A stretch of 64,000 nucleotides of DNA from Aporrectodea caliginosa (GCA_020284085.1 JACEVL010000419.1:33501-97500), one strand, 5' to 3'; counted from the first letter of the stretch, positions 1 to 11,690 are shown. A program made the numbers and translations. Notes: generated by a model from the letters alone, not told the origin.

Positions 1-3000
1 CACTTGAAGAACAAATTCTCTCCCGTACAAATAACGCTGCAGTTTCTCAACAGCCCATATAATTGCAAGACATTCACGTTCAATCACAGAATAATTCATT
101 TCTCGGCTTAGCAACTTTTTGCTTAAATACATCACCGGAAACAATTGGTCATCATGCTTTTGCATTAACATTGCTCCTAAACCAACATCAGAAGCATCTG
201 TTCTAAGAACAAATTCAAGGTTGAAATCTGGCAGTCTTAAAACTGGTTTCTGACATAATGCTTCTTTTAACTTTAGCAAGGCTGCAGAATGTTCATCATT
301 CCAGACAACAACATTTGGTAAACCTTTTTTTGTCAAACTGGTCAATGGTGCAGAAATCGATGCAAAATCAGGAATAAAACGACGGTAATAGCCTGCTAGT
401 CCCATAAAAGCTCGGACTTCCTTTTTAGTCCTGGGCCGTGGAGCATTAAGAATTTTATCAACCTTATCAGTTTCAGTTGACAACGTGCCTGAAGTTACAA
501 CATGACCCAAAAAGCTTATATTAGTGAAACCGAAATAACATTTTGAAGGCTTCAATGTTAGTCCTGCTTGTTTGACTCTTTCAAACAGTTCTCTTAATGT
601 AATTAAGTGAGAATCCCAAAATTTTGTATGGGTTAACACATCATCCACAAAATTATCAGTGTGATCCATCCCTCCCAACATCAGTCGCATCATCCGACTG
701 TAGGTGGCTCCAGAATTTACCATTCCGAAAGGCATTCGGATGAAATGGAACAACCCTTGAGATGTCACAAAAGCAGTTTTAACCCGATCTGAAGGTCGCA
801 CAGGAATCTGCCAAAAACCCTTACAACAATCTATTTTAGAGAAAAACTTATCTTCATGCAATTTTGCAAAAATCTCTTCAGGTTCTGGTAATGGTTCATT
901 ATCAAACAGAGTAATTTGGTTCAATTTACGGAAATCAATTACTGGTCTGAAAGTGTTATCCTTCTTTCTAACCATGATCAAAGGCGAGGAATATGGAGAC
1001 TCGGATGCTTCAATTATGCCCATCTTTTGCATGCTACTAATTTCTTCCTTAACAATCTCACCCAAATTGAAAGGAATAGGATATGGTTTACATCGGATAG
1101 GTTTGTCACTGGTTAATTCAATCTTATGTTCAACCAAATTGGTAACCCCGGGATTTGATGAAAATATCACACTATACTCACCAACTAAATTTCTCAGCTC
1201 ATTTCTTTGGACTTCACTTAAGTCAGGATTAATGTTTACCTGCTCTACTGATTCCTCTTCATGTGTCAGTAATACCTCATCCATAAGGTTACCTGTTCCA
1301 TCAGAATCATCAGATTCTATGACTGTCACAAAACCTACGACTTCTGACGACTCGCGTTCTAGATACTGCTTCAACATGTTGATATGAAAGACCTTAGTTT
1401 TCCCATCTCGAATTCTGATCCTATAATCAACCAAGTTTACACGATCCTCTACTAGAAAAGGACCTTTCCACTGCATGAGTAGCTTGTTACTGTCAGTGGG
1501 AAGCAAAATCAATACTTTATCTCCTGGATTCAAAAGTCTCACTTTAGTTCTTTTATCATAGTGCATTTTGTACTTTCCTTGGGCTTTACTTAGAGATTCT
1601 TGGGCCAACTTTGATGTTTCCTCTAACCTATTCCTCAAATCTGTAACGTACTGATAAGTAGTCTTTATCTCACTGTCCAAACTATCACCAGTCCAAAGCT
1701 CTTTCAAGATGTCCATAGGTCCTCTTACTGATCTGCCATATAACATCTCAAATGGAGAAAAACCTAAAGATTCCTGGGGCACTTCACGATACGAGAATAA
1801 CAATGGTTCTATGTACCTGTCCCAATCTGTGGGTTTCTCGGTACACAATTTCTTTAGCATTTGCTTCAATGTGCCATTAAATCGTTCGCATAAACCGTTG
1901 CACTCCGGGTGATACGGAGTTGAGGATAAATGCTTAACTGACAAAAGTCTCTCCACCTCCGACATTAACTCAGATAAGAACTGTGTTCCTTGGTCAGATA
2001 ACACTTCTTTTGGTATTCCCATTCTGGAATAAATCTGGATTAAGGCTTCCGCGACTTGTACAGTACTAATTCCGGGTAAAGGTATGGCTTCAGGGTATCG
2101 GGTTGCATAATCCACGACTGTCAGAATATACCTATTTCCCCTACTTGATGGCGGTGAGATTGGTCCTACCAGGTCCATGGAAACTCGCTGGAACGGTATC
2201 CCAATGATAGGCATTCTCACTAATGGCACTTTACCAACTCTACCCTTAGGCAAAGACTTCTGGCAAAGGTCGCAAGACTTGCAGAACCGGACCACATCAG
2301 ACTGCAACCCCGGCCAATAGAAGTTGGTCCGTATTCTTTCACAAGTACGTGAAATCCCTAAATGACCTGCCATCACTGATTCATGCCCAAATGTTAGCAC
2401 TTGATGACGTAACTTCTCTGGTAACAGAACTTGTTTTGTAACGATTCCCATTCGGTTTTCATGCTGTCTGTACAAAATTCCATCGACCAATACAAATCGA
2501 GCAGAATTATTCTTTCCTAGAAATGTAACCTCCCCAGTTTCAGATAACCGGTAATATTTCTGCAGGGATGCGTCAACTTCCTGCAATTGCTTTAACTGAT
2601 TTCTATCCATCTCAGGAAAATCTACCACTTTAACTTTCAACGGCATCATTGGTTTCCCTCTACTGTTAACCTGAGCACGGGTACTCACAGCTCCTGTTAC
2701 CTCGCATGGTAATTTAAGTCCTAGAATTTCATTAGCACTGGGTTTTGCCCCTGGTACATTTCCTATCACCACATTACACAAGGATCTTTCCACACACAAA
2801 GCATCAACGACACCTGAGAAAAATGGGCTTTCAAGGTTAACGGTAGCCACTGGAACAGTTCGTTCAGTACCATCCAATAACAGAATCTTCTTATAATATC
2901 CAGTACATGCAGCAGCCGGAACCAACTTGGCCTCTACTAACACAGCAGTACATCCCGTATCTCTCAGCACTTTCACAGGTCTTCCAAACAATTGGCCCTC

Positions 3001-4233
3001 CCTAATGGGTAACTTAATTTCCAATGATTCAGCATCATACCCATCCACAAACAGACTAGCCACTTCTGCTGGTTTATCCCCGAATCTTTTATCAGCATTA
3101 ACTCGGTATCGGCAATTATTGGCAATATGACCCCCTCTGTTACAAATGAAACAACGCTTCTCTGACCTGGGATAATACTCACTGTTATTGGTAGACTTCC
3201 CCTTCCCATAGGATCTCTCATTACCCTCTGTCTTAAAATTAAAAGAGTTGAATCCCTTTTCTTTGAATCCTGTGTACTTAACCTCCCCAAGATTTTGAGC
3301 ACTTTCTGTAACAGGGCTTTGCTTTACCCCTCCCTTTCCAAACATCCGAGCATCCAAATACCTGTCGGCTAACAATTTTGTTTCATCAAGGGTTTTAGGA
3401 CTTCTCTCTTTCAAAAATAAATTCAAATCCCTATCACAAATACTAATGAACTGATCTCTCACAATCACCTCACGTAAATCTTCAAAAGTTGCCTCAATCC
3501 CAGATAATTGCAAATACCGGTCAAAGATATTGCCCAGACGCGAAACAAATTGTGATGCTGTTTCATCACGCCCCATTTTTGTGGAAAAAAATTTACTCCG
3601 ATAACCTTCTACAGTCAACCGAAAATGGTGTAACAGGTCAGACTTCAGGGCCTTGTAATTTTTTACATCTTCTATGGGTCGCCTAGCATAAACCTCCAAC
3701 GCTCTTCCCGTAAGTAAGGCACTTAAATTAGTAGCCCATTGATCCTCCTCCCAACTTTGAGCTACTGCGTAATGTTCAAATCTCTGAAGGTACGCATCAA
3801 TATCATCAATTGTTGCATTGAAAAATGGCAACTTGGGAACTCGAACAGATTTTACACACTTGTGTTTACTAGTTTCCTCTGTACTAACAAATGAATCGGA
3901 TTTAATTTTTGCCATTTCAGTGTCCCACTCGTTTTTCTTTGTTAAGGCTTCTAATTCAAATTTCTTAAGTTCCAATTCATGCCTACGATTTCGTTCCTTT
4001 TGTTCCGCTTCATACTGTCTAATGCGCTCACGCTCCTCATCTTCTCTCCTCTTTTCTTCTCTAACCAATACCCGTTCCTCTCTTTCTTGAGATTCACGTT
4101 CTTTGACTATGAGAGCCTGTTCCTTTTCAAACTCACGATGCTCTCTTAATTGATCTGTAGAGAATTTCCGTAACTCTTCAGACTCCAACCCTAACTCTTT
4201 ACCAATTTTAGTAAAATGGGATAGGTCAAACAT
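1..4233 (-). CDS. Gag-Pol polyprotein of a Ty3/gypsy-class LTR retrotransposon (Gmr1-like order), partial
   Basis: One open frame of 1411 codons runs from an ATG at 4233-4231 past the left edge of the window. Read 5' to 3' it holds a charged coiled Gag N-terminus (Glu/Arg-rich, about 4170-3940), a CCHC zinc knuckle (CX2CX4HX4C, 3153-3112), a protease with active-site DTGC (2961-2950), then integrase: HHCC zinc finger (2385-2262), catalytic Asp at 2175-2173, Asp at 1995-1993 and Glu at 1887-1885 (D-X35-E), and a WKGPF GPY/F-type module near 1475-1453. Reverse transcriptase comes after integrase, with the catalytic FVDD at 651-640, followed by the start of RNase H (TDAS near 207-196). Normal Ty3/gypsy elements place integrase last, so this is the gag-PR-IN-RT-RH order of Gmr1-type elements. 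No stop is seen in this frame within the window, so the copy may be young. The end of RNase H and the 3' LTR lie outside. Confidence 0.9.
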   Translation of the reverse strand, partial: MFDLSHFTKIGKELGLESEELRKFSTDQLREHREFEKEQALIVKERESQEREERVLVREEKRREDEERERIRQYEAEQKERNRRHELELKKFELEALTKKNEWDTEMAKIKSDSFVSTEETSKHKCVKSVRVPKLPFFNATIDDIDAYLQRFEHYAVAQSWEEDQWATNLSALLTGRALEVYARRPIEDVKNYKALKSDLLHHFRLTVEGYRSKFFSTKMGRDETASQFVSRLGNIFDRYLQLSGIEATFEDLREVIVRDQFISICDRDLNLFLKERSPKTLDETKLLADRYLDARMFGKGGVKQSPVTESAQNLGEVKYTGFKEKGFNSFNFKTEGNERSYGKGKSTNNSEYYPRSEKRCFICNRGGHIANNCRYRVNADKRFGDKPAEVASLFVDGYDAESLEIKLPIREGQLFGRPVKVLRDTGCTAVLVEAKLVPAAACTGYYKKILLLDGTERTVPVATVNLESPFFSGVVDALCVERSLCNVVIGNVPGAKPSANEILGLKLPCEVTGAVSTRAQVNSRGKPMMPLKVKVVDFPEMDRNQLKQLQEVDASLQKYYRLSETGEVTFLGKNNSARFVLVDGILYRQHENRMGIVTKQVLLPEKLRHQVLTFGHESVMAGHLGISRTCERIRTNFYWPGLQSDVVRFCKSCDLCQKSLPKGRVGKVPLVRMPIIGIPFQRVSMDLVGPISPPSSRGNRYILTVVDYATRYPEAIPLPGISTVQVAEALIQIYSRMGIPKEVLSDQGTQFLSELMSEVERLLSVKHLSSTPYHPECNGLCERFNGTLKQMLKKLCTEKPTDWDRYIEPLLFSYREVPQESLGFSPFEMLYGRSVRGPMDILKELWTGDSLDSEIKTTYQYVTDLRNRLEETSKLAQESLSKAQGKYKMHYDKRTKVRLLNPGDKVLILLPTDSNKLLMQWKGPFLVEDRVNLVDYRIRIRDGKTKVFHINMLKQYLERESSEVVGFVTVIESDDSDGTGNLMDEVLLTHEEESVEQVNINPDLSEVQRNELRNLVGEYSVIFSSNPGVTNLVEHKIELTSDKPIRCKPYPIPFNLGEIVKEEISSMQKMGIIEASESPYSSPLIMVRKKDNTFRPVIDFRKLNQITLFDNEPLPEPEEIFAKLHEDKFFSKIDCCKGFWQIPVRPSDRVKTAFVTSQGLFHFIRMPFGMVNSGATYSRMMRLMLGGMDHTDNFVDDVLTHTKFWDSHLITLRELFERVKQAGLTLKPSKCYFGFTNISFLGHVVTSGTLSTETDKVDKILNAPRPRTKKEVRAFMGLAGYYRRFIPDFASISAPLTSLTKKGLPNVVVWNDEHSAALLKLKEALCQKPVLRLPDFNLEFVLRTDASDVGLGAMLMQKHDDQLFPVMYLSKKLLSREMNYSVIERECLAIIWAVEKLQRYLYGREFVLQV

Positions 4234-4484
4234 GTTTTGAGAAACCACTTGGCAATTCAAACCTGAAACACAGTCAAAACATAAAATATATACGAAAAAA
4301 CACCTTTCCTGATACACACGACCACAAGTCTTCAAATTACCTCAACTGACTGGTCAATCAATAACCTGAAAGTGATTCTTACAAAGGTCTTACAAGGATT
4401 TTCAAATTTTAACCTTTATTCTACCCTAAAAATTCCTGCCTTCAATTCCACCTATTCATTCATTTCACAATCCCTTCACTTCAC

Positions 4485-4503
4485 AATCCCACCGCTGCCA
4501 CCA
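4485..4503 (-). other. Primer binding site of the LTR retrotransposon (tRNA-Leu type)
   Basis: On the plus strand this reads AATCCCACCGCTGCCACCA, which matches the 3' end (with CCA) of animal tRNA-Leu(AAG) as I recall it. It lies one base from the LTR edge and 252 bases upstream of the gag start in element orientation, as expected for minus-strand DNA priming. The tRNA identity is from memory; the position is seen directly. Confidence 0.8.
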
Positions 4504-4504
4504 T

Positions 4505-4899
4505 TGTAACCGTTGATCCGGGTTCTAGATTATTTCTATTGTATCAAGGTGAAGTGTGGCCCTGTAAGATTATCACAATCTGTATTGGTATGGTTTAAGT
4601 ATTAATAAATGAAAAGATTGACTGCCTTTGATTAGTATTATTTACAAACAACAAGATTTATTTACATATTTACACGCTTCAGAATATCACCCTTCTTGAG
4701 GGACTAGGCTTGCTTCCACAAATACCCAAATTCACAGGTGACTCTACTACAAACACAGTACCTTCAAACATGAAACCAAGAAAGGTCATAGTTCACTAAA
4801 ACTCAAAAAATCATAACTCAAAAGTGTCACAGTCAAACATGAAACCAAGAAAGGTCATAGTTCACTGCTAAAACTCAAAAGTGTCACATGTATGTTACA
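4505..4899 (-). repeat. 5' LTR of the Gmr1-like retrotransposon (outer boundary inferred)
   Basis: The inner edge is fixed by the adjacent primer binding site. The plus strand starts TGTAAC at 4505, and the first good matching outer end is GTTACA at 4894-4899, giving a 395-bp LTR with 6-bp inverted termini. An AATAAA signal lies inside in element orientation (near 4660). A segment of about 33 bp is repeated at about 4763-4796 and 4832-4866. The 3' LTR is outside the window, so the outer boundary is not proven; duplications continuing to about 5460 leave room for a longer LTR. Confidence 0.55.
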
Positions 4900-5820
4900 C
4901 CACGTTAACTCACACCACGGTTGAGAAAGTCTGCCTTTCACCATGTGACTATCATGAGAACGTGGAAGTTCACAGTTACCACAATGTTCGCTCTCCAGAC
5001 ACTTGCTGAAGAATTCACAATTCGACAGTTACCACAATGTTCGCTCTCCAGACACTTGCTGAAGAATTCACAATTCGTACATACAGACAAACCCTTGACG
5101 TCGTCTGGTATCGCAAAGACAGAACTGGTAGTCGCATGAAAGTTCGCAAGATTGCCCCTTTCTCCAGTCATCGAAAGTACCACCCGAAACTGCATAAAAT
5201 TTAAAAAGAAAACAGAATTCCATAATTTCTACCAAACTGAACTACGAAAAAGGCTGTACATAAACACCACAACGCTGAAACATTGCAAGGCTTAATGAGG
5301 TCGCTCTGTCATTCACAAATGCATTAAAACCGCAACAGAACTACGCAGTAGGCTGTACATAACACGCTGAAACATTGCAAGGCTTAATGAAGTCGCTCTG
5401 TCATTCATAAATGCATTAAAACACTGCTCAGTCATTCATAAACGCATTAACACACCGCAACCTACTACACCTCCTTAAACACACAAGGTTTCTCACCCGA
5501 ATTTCCAAGAATGGTTTAATTCGGTAAAGTTTCGTCAGTTCCACCACCAAATCGACCCACTGTCAACTCTCCTGGCTTGACCTCTGACTCTTGACTGCCC
5601 CTCTCCTACCACGATTCCCGGATGTAACAACTTCTCTAGCGCATATAAAGATAACTTCTCTAGCGCATATAGTGATAACGACCCAACACCAAAATAATAC
5701 TCAATATAATACAGTCTTTTCGTCTGTCTTTCAGTCGCATCAGTTCCTTTTCAGCCCTTCCAGGAGACCGTTGTTGTTTCTGCAATATCGGATTCAATTC
5801 CTTCAATCGCTCGTTGGCTA
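4900..5820. repeat. Region of local tandem duplications beside the LTR
   Basis: A 53-bp unit is repeated head to tail at 4972-5024 and 5025-5077. A longer, diverged unit occurs twice between about 5245 and 5450, recognisable by GCTGAAACATTGCAAGGC in each. A 20-25 bp unit containing CTCTAGCGCATATA occurs twice near 5630-5675. No coding sequence is convincing here. This may be unique DNA next to the retrotransposon or an outer part of a long LTR. Confidence 0.5.
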
Positions 5821-6137
5821 ATATAATCTACTTCCCTAGTAAGTATTTCGTTGAGTCTTCGTTCAGCGGTTTCTTCGTGACCCAGGGCTAATCGGATTTC
5901 ATGCGCTGCTGGCCGCTTATAGGCCAAACGTCAACGCTTTCTACAGTTCTCAAACGATCGGGTCTCAAACTATGGACCCGCAAGTCTGTATAAGCTTCTG
6001 AGTGTTTGCGTACATGAATGAAATAATTATAGTTTAACGACAAAGTACTTAAAACCGTGGACACACAGTATCCAGCCATAAAAAATAACATCTTCTATTC
6101 CATATTGTTTACAGAACACTACTACTGACTCTTCCGC

Positions 6138-6326
6138 GACGTCATTTGCGGCGTATACGAGCTCAGACTGGAGTGGATAAATTTATTACCTCTATTACGT
6201 CGGTCTGAGCTTTTACAATTGTTCTTATCATTAACAATCGTGAGCATTCCCAAAACCAGGGCCGACGTAATAGAGAAGGTCATAAATTTGTCCACTCGAG
6301 TCTGAGCTGTGACGCCGCAAATGACG
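6138..6326. repeat. Fold-back (inverted) repeat with arms of about 67 bp
   Basis: Left arm 6138-6206 is matched by the reverse complement of 6261-6326 with several mismatches; both arms include TCATTTGCGGCG. The loop segment with ACAATCGTGAGCATTCCCAAA (about 6229-6254) is repeated directly just after the right arm (about 6343-6368). The arm-loop-arm-loop pattern resembles the end of a foldback or MITE-type transposon. No ORF is associated. Confidence 0.6.
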
Positions 6327-6369
6327 CAATGTTTTGTTTTTATCATTCACAATCGTGAGCATTCCCAAA

Positions 6370-7640
6370 TCTATCACTATTGTGAAAGCATGGGTTGTTC
6401 CAAAAGTTTTAGCAAATACATCGCCTCTCTGCAGTTTCAGCTAATACATAAGTAAAGTAATTAAGCACATGCTCTGTTGTACGAATTGATAACTGCACTT
6501 TGGTTTACATTGTTCTATGGTACATGTGATTCGAGTGAGCCTAACTTGACGCAAATGTCTAGCCGGCGACACTGACTACCGTTTTTGAATCAAGAGTGGA
6601 TCATCCTTATCATCATTTTCACAGTCATCAATTGATATTAACATTAATTTGTCCTAGAATTGCTTGTGTAACTGTGTCTACATAGTTGTTATAATGTTTA
6701 TTTTGACTATTCTGTAAACGTCAGAAGGTCAGTTGATGTGACAATAGTGATAAAACAGAATTAATGTTTTGAATTTAAACCCGGACACTAGAAGCGCTCG
6801 CAGTGATGAAATTTGAGGCCGGACTAGGTGGAGGCGGCTCGGATAGTCTTGAGACAGGGCCGTGCTTTTTGTCGAGCGGTGGGGAGCCACCTACCAGAGT
6901 GCAGGCATAGGGCCGTGATATAGATAGTGACACCTCTCTTATACAAAAAGGGTGATGGGTGAGGTCAAACTATTATTTTGCAGATGCAAAATTATATACC
7001 ACCAGTGTGATTTGAAAACGCCAGATTACATCTACTCATCTTGAATTTTAAGTATTATAAAACTAAATCACATGACATAATAGCATTTTTTTATCTGCTC
7101 CGACAAGTCAATTGTACGGACAAGTGTCAAATGAATTAGGCTGAGTGCGTTTACTCGACATTCATTCACTATCTGAATCCATTATTATCGACAACGGAGA
7201 TCTGCGAAGAAAAGTCTCTTTTAATACGGACGCAAAAATGAAATCATTTTGGATATCAAAAGGTTAGCCTATTCAGTAATAAATTTGCTCAACAGTAATT
7301 AAAAGATACTTTTCATTCCTTTATTAATGATCGGCGCTTGTAAAAGTTTAATTTGTGACTAAGGAATATGTATGTAGGCTATTATTAATGTATGAATGTT
7401 AATTATACATGCACGAGTAATATGCATTATTCTAAATTAATTTTTCTCCTTTGTATTCTTCTTTATTTATAAGTAAGTTTGCGCCCAGCCGAACTTGGCT
7501 AAAAATAATCTGTTCATCTACTTCCACGTCCTGTGGAAAGATAATACGGTGAAAGAGTGGACTGGGCCCCCATTGCACAAATTATCCTCGCCATCTGCTT
7601 TTGCTCATTCCATAGTTCAAGAAACTTTCTCTGGATCCTG
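6370..7640. other. Non-coding stretch, no feature recognised
   Basis: AT-rich DNA without a convincing ORF, RNA gene or tandem repeat. No splice-flanked exon was recognised on either strand. Confidence 0.4.
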
Positions 7641-7829
7641 ACGACCTGTCAAAGTAGGCCTACAGGTCCATATCAATCTCGAATTTTATATCTAAAATCC
7701 TTGAACAGATAGTCGTGAATCGCAAGCAAACTCAGCTTCCACCAAACTCACTAATCTCCCCTTTCAGTCTGCATATCGTAAGTTTCACCCACAGGATTCC
7801 GCACTGTTTATAATGGGACCATAATATTC

Positions 7830-8990
7830 AGTGGACAGGTGTTGAGTGACAGCATTTATTCTTCTTGATTTATATGCTGCTTTAGATAATGTGGATCATT
7901 CTCATTTCCTTCTCCGCCGTCTTATGAACTGGTTTGTGATTTCTGGTCCTGCACTAAATTGGTTTATCACCTATTAGTCCACGCACTCAATCGGTGAATG
8001 TAAATGGTAATTATTGATCTAGTACTTTCTTGGCATGCGGTGTTCAACGGGGTTCTGTGCTTTGTCCTTTTCTATACATCATACTCTGCACCATTGGAAA
8101 CTTTGATGAATAATCATTCGCCACGACATCATTTATATGCTGATGATATTCAAGTCTACATTTCATTTGACAGTCTGCCATGTGACTCATCTGTGCAGCT
8201 GTTGTCTGCTGTATTTGATGAGGTACAGTCTTCGATGGCGGCCGATGAGCTCTTCCTTATCCCATCGAAGACTGAATAATTATCTGCTACTGGCCACTAC
8301 ACGGCATCTTACAAAATTTAATCATCTTAAGTCATTGAAATTGGATGACTCAATTGCTGAGATGGCAGACGCTGCTACTAATACTGGCGTTGTTTTCAAT
8401 TCTACCATGTCTTCAACTAGCCATGTAAACAGTGTTTGCAGGTCATCAAACATGTTCATTCATGACATGCGCAGAATCAGGTCTTATCTCAGTCAAATAC
8501 ATTTGTTGCGTTTCGCCTAGATTGCTGTAACTCGTTTCTTACTGGTATCAATAAAAAGTCAAATAAATATGCTGAAGCTGCAGATATTTTTTATAACTCT
8601 TTGGCTAGAGCCATAACAATGAAATCCAAATGTGAACATATAACCCATGTGCATAAATCTGCAAGGGCTTTGTGTTCTGCAAGGGATTAGTTTCAAATTT
8701 AGGCTAACAGTTTATAAAACTGTGAACTTCGGCAAACCGCAAACCTATTTAAAATCAGTTCTTATTTCCCAGATTTATCATTATTCAACGAGTTCTTCTG
8801 GTTATCTTTGTTGTTCGGTTGCTGGATGCACTTTTGGAAATCTCTCCCTGTGTCTGTCTCCTCTGATCAGTCTCTTGTGTCATTTCGTTCTCAACATACA
8901 AATTACATCTTTAAAATTTCTTGTCGACCATAAGATGTTTGTCTGTCTTACGGACTGATTTTCTTAATATTGACTTGATTGTGGGCTGAT
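7830..8990 (+). pseudogene. Decayed CR1/L2-superfamily LINE reverse transcriptase
   Basis: Translations in shifting frames show remnants of a LINE reverse transcriptase in order: a motif A remnant near 7870-7900 (DLYAALDNVDH), motif B near 8030-8065 (GVQRGSVL, for the usual GVPQGSVL), and motif C near 8130-8160 (HLYADDIQVYISF). These are followed by a C-terminal domain remnant to about 8950. Stops and frameshifts interrupt every segment, so the copy is dead. The encoded enzyme would have copied its own RNA by target-primed reverse transcription. Confidence 0.75.
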
Positions 8991-10420
8991 TGTAATAGGA
9001 CATCGGTTGATGCCTTGTGCATTATGGAGGTTACTGATTAATTACTGATTAATTACTTAAATGTTCGATGAAGACGAATACAACTTCTCGTGGCAAACTT
9101 CACTGAAACTTCACAGTTATACAGTTCCGCAATTCCTTTTAACACCAAGTCCGGTGTTTGTTGTCAACACTAGTCAAACCTACAGTTTTTCATTCGATGT
9201 CTCTACACAACGCAAAAAAGAATTCGACTGTCGTTGAGAGCAAACAACGTAGCTTCACAAATCGCACCTTTGAAAGAGCGTTGATTCTTCAATCATAATC
9301 GTAATCCCCAAACTTGTAAAAGCTAAGCGTAGGACACAAACCTATTCAATCGTAGAAACCGTTCGTTTCCATTGTTAGCGAGTACAATTGGAGTACACGT
9401 GCTAAGTACGTGTACCTGTGATTTTAATTGAATGAGAAATTTTCTTCAAAATACATGGACATGTACAGCGCATGGACAACAGATAAGCTTTTACAGGCAC
9501 TCAGATAGGTTACCAGTTAGCATATAGTCACTGTGCTATGGTTCAAAATACTGTTGTTAGGACTTTGTTCTGGATTTACTGTAAGGTAGCGCATAGCTAA
9601 CTACAAGTGAAATGTTGACTCGGCCACAAATACTTCGAGAATGTTCTTCTACTCAGCTGTAGCTTTCTCTTGTTTTCTGGTAGCACGCTCTTCAAGTCTA
9701 TCTTCATCAATGAAGTGTATTCGATCAAATGCTTATTAACTTAATGGTTTTATAGCACATTGCAGGAGCTTTAGGTCTAATCACGGAAAACCAGATCGAA
9801 CAAACTGGTTTGAAGCGCTTACCAAATAAGTGCACTATGTTTACCATCCCTACCACTTACCAGAAGTTGCTTGTAGGTAAGTAAGTAAGTAAAACAGCTT
9901 TTTTTGTAAATATTTAAAGAAGTTGCTACATGCATGAAAGCATGTTACCATGTTTACAAATATGGTAGATCTGACTATACTATTATACAAATATGAGGAA
10001 TTCGACATGTTCGGTTGGTGGTATCTATTTCTTAGCTGAATTCGCTAATATATTTTCTAAGAAGTAGGCTACACAAACTAATGACTACAGGAGAAGGAAG
10101 ATGTCTGAAGAAGTGAAGAGAAAGTACATTTAGTTTGAATTTATCGATTACCACAGTGTAGCAAATATCGAAATGAAAGTTTTTAACCACTGCGTACACA
10201 GTTGCGTTTGTAGTAAAAATCATGTCAACGAAATAAGAACCACATTAAAGTTGATGCCCTTTCAAAGATGAAACAGTAAACAGGGTATTGGATTTCCTGT
10301 TAGATCGAAACCACGTAACTAAACATAATGGATTAGTCTCAACAATCGCTTACATAAAGTAACTAAGTAATACGTAATAAACCGGTTGCAGAAGAGCCGC
10401 ACTCAGGTATACTAACATCA
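8991..10420. other. Non-coding stretch, no feature recognised
   Basis: No coding, RNA or mobile-element signal was recognised. A short GTAA tandem (AGGTAAGTAAGTAAGTAA) sits near 9874-9892 and may be the tail of an old LINE. Confidence 0.35.
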
Positions 10421-10428
10421 TAGGACAA

Positions 10429-10700
10429 CTACAAAATCAACAAGAGTACAGCATTCTTCCTAAGAATTTTTTCCTCATAATTATTATTTTCGATAAGAGA
10501 CCGGACCCTGTGTTTATCCTGCTGACGAGCAAAACCCCACCATGCTGGGCTACCATACAGAGGGCGTGCCACAGTCGTAGCGGGAACAACTTCGAAAAGG
10601 TTTGGGCCCTTGAGTTCATGAGCACTTAAAATGCGCAATGCATACATGGACTGTCTAGTCCTCCAACATATCTGACATATAATTATGCGCTTCAAAGTTA
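10429..10700 (-). pseudogene. C-terminal fragment of a LINE (same family as 10.75-11.69 kb and 13.8-15.3 kb)
   Basis: The minus strand encodes about 85 residues including RTRQSMYALRIL and SPAWWGFARQQDKHRVRSL. These align with RQSMFALRIM and WWGFAGQQERNRLQS in the two neighbouring LINE copies. It corresponds to the region after the reverse transcriptase core. It is truncated on both sides and lies in inverted orientation next to the plus-strand copy that starts near 10,750. Confidence 0.7.
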
Positions 10701-10749
10701 AGGGTTTCTGTAAGCGTTACCACTAAGACAGTCAATTCATCTACTCTAG

Positions 10750-11690
10750 ATACTGTACATCTGGTATGACAGGAGGAGCAATACACTACCAGCATTGTCT
10801 AAGGCTCGGGTCTAGGGCTCCTGAATTTCATCACGGCCATATCTAAACTAAAAACTGTCTACTCTCATAATCGAATGGCTAAGTAGGCTACGCTGATGAT
10901 ATTTGTTAATACCATCCTCAAGAAGCGACACGATCAGGGCCGAACTGGACCATGTTACGGAGTCGGCTGCGAGATGTAACCTGAGCGTCAATCAAAAGAA
11001 AGCTCATGAGATGTTAATCCGCCGCCCACGCGAGCGGGGGGACAGGAAGCAATCCCTGGGGCAGTGCCAGGACTCCTAAGGGTCCAGAACATGGTAATCC
11101 TCGGGGTGGTCATGACTGAACATATCGGCATTGAAATGCATTTAAAACGCATACCGGTATGTGTCCACGCTAGACAGTCGATGTTTGCCCTACGCATCAT
11201 GACGACACATGGCCTTGCAGGTCAAAAGCTACACGATGCTGTGCAAATGACCACTGTGGCCCGCTTGTTATACGCGTGACCGGCATGGTGGGGCTTTGTG
11301 GGACAGCAGGAGCGCAATAGACTACAGTCTGCGATGGACCACTGTGGCCCGCTTGTTATACGCGTTATACATCGCAGACCGTCTGGTACGACTACGCTAC
11401 CTACCAAAGGATAACCCAGCATTAGAACAGCTGTGTAGAGCGGCAGGTGGGAACCTCTTTACCCGCTGCCTTGGCAAACCCGGGTCATGTTCTGAATCCG
11501 CTCCTCCTGTAAAGACACTCCCCTATTCCCTGCGTCCCAGACCGCATGACCGAATTGTCCTACTGTAACAGGCTGACATCTTCATGAGAAAAACCTTTTC
11601 GAAAAGAATGCTCTATTGTACTTAATTTCATGTAAACCAAAGTGCGGTTATGCAATTGGATAAATAAAAATATACTTCCTTACTTAGAAT
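10750..11690 (+). pseudogene. 3' part of a CR1-superfamily LINE, frameshifted
   Basis: The plus strand contains a decayed YADD box (about 10,885-10,905), the thumb region with SLNQK-type motif (about 10,980-11,010), the region with RQSMFALRIMTTHGLAG (about 11,170-11,220), and a C-terminal SLRPRPHDRIVLL ending at 11,568. Several frameshifts break it. The 3' UTR shares TGCGGTTATGCAATTGGATA (complement TATCCAACTGCATAACCGCA at 13.85 kb, one mismatch) with the other copy. It ends in a CTTA-type tetramer near 11,680, directly against the truncated R4-like copy. Confidence 0.75.

Noticed and set aside
8130..10905. Hammerhead ribozyme cores (CTGATGA)
   Set aside because: The CTGATGAT occurrences are the codons of the YADD box of LINE reverse transcriptases or lie in (GAT)n repeats; no GAAA partner and no stems.
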